A DNA stretch of 27,220 nt, from contig CAKUOX010000029.1 in assembly GCA_934670175.1 (NCBI GenBank), positions 1 through 27,220 on the forward strand, given 5' to 3'. Position 1 is the stretch's first letter, and every line of letters starts with the position of its first letter. Made by a program: the position numbers and the translations under genes. This document shows, in pieces, positions 22,500-27,220 of the stretch. Source of the stretch: an uncultured Clostridia bacterium (GTDB lineage Bacteria; Bacillota; Clostridia; Christensenellales; Aristaeellaceae). The notes below the pieces were generated by a model. The model saw nothing but the letters and a program-made list of their open reading frames with translations. It was not told the DNA's origin and ran no database searches.

Positions 22500-23558
22500 A
22501 TGAAGACCATTTCCATCAACGCTTCACAGGCATACGACGTGGTCATTGAACGCGGCATACTGCACGATTGCGGCAAATATTTGCGTCCGCTGCTGCCCGG
22601 AAGCAAACTCCTGGTGGCGACGGAGGATCGCGTCGCGCCGCTGTATCTGGATCGGGTGCTCAATTCGCTGCGCAGGGCGGGCTTTGAAGCCGAATCCTTT
22701 ATTTTCCCTGCCGGCGAGCCCAGCAAAAATACCGCCACCTGGCTTCAGCTGATCGATCGTCTCGCCGCATTCGGGCTCACCCGCACGGACGCCGTAGCGG
22801 CGCTTGGCGGCGGCGTGACGGGCGACCTTGCCGGCTTTGCCGCGGCATGCTACCTGCGCGGCGTGCGCTATGTGCAGCTGCCCACCACGCTGCTGGCGGC
22901 GGTGGATTCCTCCGTCGGCGGCAAGACCGCTGTGGATCTGCCGGTCGGCAAGAATCTGCTGGGCGCATTTCATCAGCCCTGCGCCGTGCTCTGCGACCCG
23001 GACACGCTTAAAACGCTTGCGCCTGCCACGCTTGCCGACGGCTTCGGCGAGGTCATCAAGTACGGCATGTACGGCAATGCGCGCCTGCTCGAGCTGCTTG
23101 GCCGCGGCGATTTTACCGCGCACGCTGAAGAGATCATCGCCGCCTGTGTAGCGATGAAACGCGATATCGTGCAGCGCGACGAATTCGACGCCGGTGCGCG
23201 GCAGATACTGAATTTCGGCCATACCTTCGCGCACGCCATCGAAGCACTGAGCAATTTCAGCGTCGGCCACGGCCACGCCGTGGGCATGGGCATGCGCATT
23301 ATTACCGCCGCGTCCGTCAAAAAGGGCTTCTGCCCGGCCGAATGCCTCGAGATTCTGGATACACTGCTGGATAAATACGGTCTTGAAAAGCACTGCAGCT
23401 ATGCCGCCGCGCAGCTGGCGGAAGGCGCGATGCGCGATAAAAAGCGTGCCGGAAGCCGGATCACGCTCGCAATACCAACCGGAGTCGGAACCTCCACGCT
23501 TCACAGCATCGATACCTGCGAGCTGGAGGACTGGGCGAAAGCGGGGCTTGACGCATGA
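22500..23558 (+). CDS. aroB: 3-dehydroquinate synthase
   Basis: The 352-residue NAD+ and zinc (or cobalt) dependent enzyme cyclises DAHP to 3-dehydroquinate. Key segments are the NAD loop ALGGGVTGDLAGFAAA (101-116), LPTTLLAAVDSSVGGKTAVD (127-146), and metal ligands E184 in GFGEVIKYG, H241 in NFGHTFAHAIE and H257 in GHGHAVG. Length is normal. GGGAGG lies ten bases before the ATG. Its stop overlaps the aroA start (ATGA). Confidence 0.97.
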   Translation: MKTISINASQAYDVVIERGILHDCGKYLRPLLPGSKLLVATEDRVAPLYLDRVLNSLRRAGFEAESFIFPAGEPSKNTATWLQLIDRLAAFGLTRTDAVAALGGGVTGDLAGFAAACYLRGVRYVQLPTTLLAAVDSSVGGKTAVDLPVGKNLLGAFHQPCAVLCDPDTLKTLAPATLADGFGEVIKYGMYGNARLLELLGRGDFTAHAEEIIAACVAMKRDIVQRDEFDAGARQILNFGHTFAHAIEALSNFSVGHGHAVGMGMRIITAASVKKGFCPAECLEILDTLLDKYGLEKHCSYAAAQLAEGAMRDKKRAGSRITLAIPTGVGTSTLHSIDTCELEDWAKAGLDA

Positions 23559-24760
23559 TCGCGCGCATACAGCCAACGCCGCTATGCGGCAGGATCGCGG
23601 CCATTCCCTCCAAATCCGAAGCGCACCGGCTTATGATCTGCGCCGCGCTCGCAGACGCCCCCACCCGCCTGCAGATGCGCGGCACATCGCAGGATATTGA
23701 GGCCACCATTCGCTGCCTGCGCGCGCTGGGTTCGGATATTTGCGTAAATACCGACCACATTCTGGTTTCTCCCATTCAGACTCCGCCAATCTCCTGCGAA
23801 TTGGATGTGGGCGAAAGCGGCACCACGCTGCGCTTTATGCTGTGCATTGCTGCGGCGCTGGGCGTAGACGCGCGTTTTATACTGCATGGTCGTCTGCCCG
23901 GCAGGCCGATGGCCGAGCTTGAGGCGGCGCTCGCCTCCGGCGGCTGCAAAACCGACCGAAGTTCAGGTAATGTACTCCGTCTGCACGGCAAGCTGCGGCC
24001 GGGCGTGTATACGCTGCCGGGCAACGTATCCTCGCAGTATATTTCCGGCATGCTGATGGCGCTGGGCCGCGTGGGCGGCGCATCTGAGCTGCGCATTACG
24101 GGCGGCGTCGAATCGACCGATTACATCCGGATGACGCTCCACGCCATGCGCCGCTTCGGCGTTATTCCAAAAGAGACCGAATTCTGTTTTTCATTTTCTG
24201 GAGCTGAGCGCTATATTTCTTCCAAGGTGGCCGTCGTGGATGGCGACTGGTCAAACGCTGCGTTCTGGCTCTGTGCAGGTGCGCTGCCAGATTGCGAGAT
24301 CTCCGTTTCGGGGCTCGACCCGAACAGCGCGCAGGGCGACCGGCGCATTGCGGAGATCGTGAAAGGTCTGCCGCGCGAGATCGATGCTTCCCCCATTCCC
24401 GATCTGATTCCCGCCGCCGCCGCGCTCTACGCCGCATTGGGACTGCCGCTGCGCGTGGTAAACGCCGCGCGGCTGCGGCTGAAGGAATCCGACCGGATCA
24501 AAACCGTATGCGCGGCGATCAACGCTCTGGGCGGCAGCGCGCACGAAACGGCCGACGGGCTGACGCTGACCGGCAGCGCGCCGCTTTCCGGCGGCCGCGT
24601 GGACGCAGCCGGCGATCACCGCATCGCGATGATGGCCGCCGTCGCCGCCGTCGCGTGTGCAGGTTCGGTCGAGATCGCAGGCGCGGAGGCGGTCGCCAAA
24701 TCCTATCCCGATTTCTGGCGCGATTACGCCGCGCTCGGCGGTCGGGTCGAGCTGATTTAA
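23555..24760 (+). CDS. aroA: 3-phosphoshikimate 1-carboxyvinyltransferase (EPSP synthase)
   Basis: The 401-residue enzyme adds the enolpyruvyl group of PEP to shikimate 3-phosphate. It has the N-terminal IPSKSEAHRLMICAAL (17-32), GESGTTLRF (86-94), NVSSQYISGMLMAL, the active-site RLRLKESDRIK and the C-terminal DHRIAMMAAV. The PEP-site Gly and Arg are kept, while the Pro of the enterobacterial GTAMRP motif is Phe, as in other clostridial enzymes. It is slightly shorter than the usual 420-430 residues. It overlaps aroB by four bases and is followed by aroC after 16 bases. The step before it, shikimate kinase, is not encoded in the window. Confidence 0.96.
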   Translation: MIARIQPTPLCGRIAAIPSKSEAHRLMICAALADAPTRLQMRGTSQDIEATIRCLRALGSDICVNTDHILVSPIQTPPISCELDVGESGTTLRFMLCIAAALGVDARFILHGRLPGRPMAELEAALASGGCKTDRSSGNVLRLHGKLRPGVYTLPGNVSSQYISGMLMALGRVGGASELRITGGVESTDYIRMTLHAMRRFGVIPKETEFCFSFSGAERYISSKVAVVDGDWSNAAFWLCAGALPDCEISVSGLDPNSAQGDRRIAEIVKGLPREIDASPIPDLIPAAAALYAALGLPLRVVNAARLRLKESDRIKTVCAAINALGGSAHETADGLTLTGSAPLSGGRVDAAGDHRIAMMAAVAAVACAGSVEIAGAEAVAKSYPDFWRDYAALGGRVELI

Positions 24761-24776
24761 GTATGGAGGTCGAACC

Positions 24777-25871
24777 ATGAGCAGCATGTATTTGAGCCGA
24801 TTGAAAATCTCGATCTTCGGCCAGTCGCACGCGCCGGCCATCGGTGTGGTCATTGACGGACTGCCGCCGGGCGAAAAGATCGACCTCGACGCGCTCCAGC
24901 GCTTTCTCAGCCGCCGCGCACCCGGTCGAGATGAGACCGCCACTGCGCGCCGCGAGGCCGACGCGCCTGAGATCCTGTGCGGACTTTCGAACGGCGTGAC
25001 CTGCGCGAGCCCGCTTACCGCCATTATCCGAAACACGAACACACGCCCCGGGGATTATGCCGCGCTCATGTGCCGCCCCCGTCCCGGGCATGCCGACTAT
25101 ACCGCGCAGGTGAAATACCACGGCTTCCAGGATGCGTCCGGCGGCGGGCATTTCTCCGGCAGGCTGACCGCACCGCTGTGTATCGCGGGCGGCATCGCCA
25201 TGCAGATCCTGGCGCGGCGCGGCGTGCAGATCGGCGCGCACCTGGCAAGCGTCGCGGATGTCTGCGACGAGGCGCTCGATCCGGCTGCGCCGGATATGGC
25301 GCAGCTCGCCAAGGCCGCTGAGAACAGTCTGCCGACATTGAGCCTTGAAGCGGGCGAAAAAATGCGCGCCGCGATCATGGCGGCCAGGGCCGCGAGCGAC
25401 TCCGTGGGCGGCATAATCGAATGCGCGGCGGCAGGCGTGCCTGCGGGGTTGGGCGATCCCATGTTTGACGGCATGGAAAACCGCATTGCGCGCATCGCTT
25501 TCGCCATTCCCGCGGTCAAGGGCGTGGAATTCGGCGCGGGCTTTGGCGCAGCGCAGCTGCGCGGCAGCGAAAACAACGATCCGTTCACCGTGCAAAATGG
25601 GCGGGTCGTGACCGCTGCCAACCGCGCGGGCGGTATTCTCGGCGGTATCACCACGGGCATGCCCGTGCTGTTCCGCGCGGCGGTAAAGCCCACGCCGTCC
25701 ATCGCACTGCCGCAGCGCACGGTGGATCTGACGGAAATGAAGGAAACTGAGATCGAGATCAAGGGTCGCCACGATCCCTGCATCGCGCCCCGCGCCGTTC
25801 CCTGCATGGAGGCGGCCATGGCCATCGCGCTGCTGGATGCGTGGCTCGAGAAAGATAACGAGGTGAAATGA
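24777..25871 (+). CDS. aroC: Chorismate synthase
   Basis: The 364-residue FMN-dependent enzyme converts EPSP to chorismate. Segments seen are FGQSHAPAIGVVIDGLPPG (14-32, with the catalytic His), RRAPGRDETATARREAD (46-62), RPGHADYT (102-109, second catalytic His), and SGGGHFSGRLTAP (121-133). The first motif has Gln where most family members have GESH. The reduced-FMN requirement suits an anaerobe; no flavin reductase gene is adjacent. ATGGAGGTC precedes the start. The stop lies two bases before the preferred pheA start. Confidence 0.96.
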   Translation: MSSMYLSRLKISIFGQSHAPAIGVVIDGLPPGEKIDLDALQRFLSRRAPGRDETATARREADAPEILCGLSNGVTCASPLTAIIRNTNTRPGDYAALMCRPRPGHADYTAQVKYHGFQDASGGGHFSGRLTAPLCIAGGIAMQILARRGVQIGAHLASVADVCDEALDPAAPDMAQLAKAAENSLPTLSLEAGEKMRAAIMAARAASDSVGGIIECAAAGVPAGLGDPMFDGMENRIARIAFAIPAVKGVEFGAGFGAAQLRGSENNDPFTVQNGRVVTAANRAGGILGGITTGMPVLFRAAVKPTPSIALPQRTVDLTEMKETEIEIKGRHDPCIAPRAVPCMEAAMAIALLDAWLEKDNEVK

Positions 25872-25873
25872 AT

Positions 25874-27016
25874 ATGGAGCTTCAGGAACTGCGCCAGGAA
25901 ATTGACAGCATCGATCATGAGATTACACGCCTTTTTGATAAGCGCATGACCGCCTGCGAGGAAGTAGCCGCCTACAAGCGCGCGCACGCCCTTCCGGTAT
26001 TTGACGCCGGACGCGAGCGTGAAAAGCTGAGCGACGTTGCAGAAGAGGTGCGCCCCGAATATTCGGACGCCGTGCGCGCGCTCTATACCACGATATTTGA
26101 ACAGAGCCGCAGCCGTCAACGCGCGCTGAACCGCGGCGAAAGCGCGCTGCACCGCGAGATCACCCACGCCATCGAGCACACGCCCGCGCTCTTCCCCGAG
26201 TCCGCCGCCGTCGCCTGTCAGGGCGTGGAGGGCGCCTATTCCCAGCTGGCGTGCAGCCGCCTGTTCAAGAGCGCGCACATCATGTATTTCGGCAATTTTG
26301 AAAGCGTGTTTTCCGCCATCGAGAGCGGCCTTTGCAGCTACGGCGTCCTGCCGCTGGAAAACAGCAGCGCGGGCTCCGTGAACAAGATCTACGACCTGAT
26401 GCAGCGCCACAATTTCAGAATCGTGCGCAGCCTGCGCCTGAAGGTGGATCACAACCTGCTGGCCGTGCCCGGCAGCGCCATCGGCGATATTCGCGAAATC
26501 TTCACGCACGAGCAGGCGCTGGCACAGTGCGCGGGCTACCTTGAAAAAATGAACGGCGTGAAGGTCACAAGATGTGAAAACACCGCCATAGCCGCGCAAA
26601 TCGTGGCGCAGTCCGGCAGACGCGACGTTGCCGCCATCGCTTCCCGCGCCTGCGCGGAGATTTACGGACTGAACGTGCTCGAGGGCGATATTCAGGATCA
26701 CGGCAACAACTACACGCGCTTCATCTGCATCTCCAGGAATGCCGAAATCTATCCCGGTGCGAACCGCACCAGCGTGATGATGACGCTGCCGCACCGTCCG
26801 GGCGCGCTGTGTGAAGCGCTGATGCGCATTCAGGCGCTGGGCGTAAACATCAGCAAGCTGGAAAGCCGTCCGATCCCTGAGCGCGATTTTGACTTCATGT
26901 TCTATTTCGACCTGGATCTGAGCGTATACAGCGAATCCTTCCCGCGCCTGATCGACGATCTGAACGATCTGAGCGAGCAGTTCCGCTACCTCGGCAGCTA
27001 TCTGGAGGTCGTGTGA
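25874..27016 (+). CDS. pheA: Bifunctional chorismate mutase / prephenate dehydratase (P-protein)
   Basis: The 380-residue protein converts chorismate to prephenate and then phenylpyruvate, the Phe-specific branch. An AroQ-type chorismate mutase covers residues 1-85 (LRQEIDSIDHEITRLFDKRM). The prephenate dehydratase domain is about 112-288, with GVEGAYSQLA, PLENSSAGSVNKIYDLM and the catalytic TRF (281-283). A C-terminal ACT domain (298-380) has the Phe-binding GAL (310-312) and ESRP (330-333), so feedback by Phe is expected. The start at 25874 is eight bases from GAGGTG; an ATG six bases earlier overlaps the aroC stop and is too close to it. Its product matches the amino acid sensed by the leader peptide. 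Confidence 0.96.
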   Translation: MELQELRQEIDSIDHEITRLFDKRMTACEEVAAYKRAHALPVFDAGREREKLSDVAEEVRPEYSDAVRALYTTIFEQSRSRQRALNRGESALHREITHAIEHTPALFPESAAVACQGVEGAYSQLACSRLFKSAHIMYFGNFESVFSAIESGLCSYGVLPLENSSAGSVNKIYDLMQRHNFRIVRSLRLKVDHNLLAVPGSAIGDIREIFTHEQALAQCAGYLEKMNGVKVTRCENTAIAAQIVAQSGRRDVAAIASRACAEIYGLNVLEGDIQDHGNNYTRFICISRNAEIYPGANRTSVMMTLPHRPGALCEALMRIQALGVNISKLESRPIPERDFDFMFYFDLDLSVYSESFPRLIDDLNDLSEQFRYLGSYLEVV

Positions 27017-27017
27017 C

Positions 27018-27220
27018 ATGCGTGTGGGTCTTTTGGGCGCGCGCCTCGGCCACAGCTATTCGCCGCAGATTCACGCCTTCTTCGGCGATTACAGCTATGA
27101 TCTGTTCGAGGTCGCGCCGGAAAAGCTGGACAGCTTCATGCGCGGCGGCAGCTTTGACGCGCTGAATGTGACCATTCCCTACAAGCGCGCCGTAATGCCC
27201 TACTGTGCGCAGTTGACGGA
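27018..27220 (+). CDS. aroE: Shikimate dehydrogenase, N-terminal part
   Basis: Sixty-seven codons run off the right edge. The start ATG 27018 follows the pheA stop by one base, with CTGGAGG upstream. The substrate-binding motif GHSYSPQIH (11-19) and NVTIPYK (50-56), with the catalytic Lys K56, are typical of AroE, which reduces 3-dehydroshikimate to shikimate with NADPH. The C-terminal NADP domain is outside the window. It is the sixth structural gene of the operon; more pathway genes may follow. Confidence 0.94.
   Translation, partial: MRVGLLGARLGHSYSPQIHAFFGDYSYDLFEVAPEKLDSFMRGGSFDALNVTIPYKRAVMPYCAQLT

Noticed and set aside
25097..27019. A 640-codon minus-strand open frame opposite aroC and pheA
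   Set aside because: Shadow frame crossing two verified genes.
1..27220. Mobile elements, CRISPR arrays, tRNA or rRNA genes
   Set aside because: No transposase, integrase, regularly spaced repeats, cloverleaf or rRNA signature was seen on either strand.

Overview
This window reads as chromosomal core DNA of a GC-rich, anaerobic, spore-forming member of the Clostridia. The evidence is a full-length Spo0A, an oxygen-sensitive class III ribonucleotide reductase (NrdD), a MetV-MetF pair of the type found in anaerobes and acetogens, an ECF-type vitamin transporter subunit and AGGAGG-type ribosome binding sites. An uncultured gut lineage such as Christensenellales is possible, but that placement is a guess. 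I see no rRNA, tRNA, CRISPR array, phage or insertion sequence.

Layout. 1-1077 (minus): a DNA-deoxyinosine glycosylase (cut by the window edge) overlapped by a Sir2 deacylase. 1442-1873 (plus): a Nudix-fold protein with a degraded Nudix box behind a long leader. 2048-3624 (minus): metV-metF. 4043-6364 (plus): nrdD, with a consensus promoter embedded in two NrdR-like boxes. 6468-8867 (minus): pgi then spo0A, separated by a hairpin-rich spacer. 9042-11514 (plus): a DUF3810 membrane protein, an RluA-type pseudouridine synthase and a 4'-phosphopantetheinyl transferase. 11532-14569 (minus): ddl-murF-DUF3786, a cell-wall precursor operon. 14786-15913 (plus): a lone GNAT-like protein. 15986-21011 (minus): panT-like, coaX, recD2, comF and an rRNA methyltransferase, tightly packed. 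21212-27220 (plus): an aromatic amino acid operon aroF-aroB-aroA-aroC-pheA-aroE, the last gene cut by the window edge.

The most striking element lies in the 460 bases upstream of aroF. A consensus promoter (21212-21240) drives a transcript that first encodes a 31-residue peptide packed with Phe and Tyr codons (21271-21366). A strong intrinsic terminator follows (21403-21446), and then aroF. An upstream segment inside the leader gene (21330-21344) can pair with the ascending arm and loop of the terminator (21402-21418), giving a mutually exclusive antiterminator. This has the parts of a ribosome-mediated Phe/Tyr attenuator, in a bacterial group where T-boxes usually do this job. It fits the downstream genes: a DAHP synthase with an N-terminal regulatory domain and a chorismate mutase-prephenate dehydratase with a C-terminal ACT domain, so the pathway appears to be controlled by its end products at both the RNA and the enzyme level.

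Start codons deserve care here. In several genes (pgi, spo0A, DUF3810, panT, pheA) an in-frame upstream start lies on or against the Shine-Dalgarno sequence. The start I give is the one with normal spacing.
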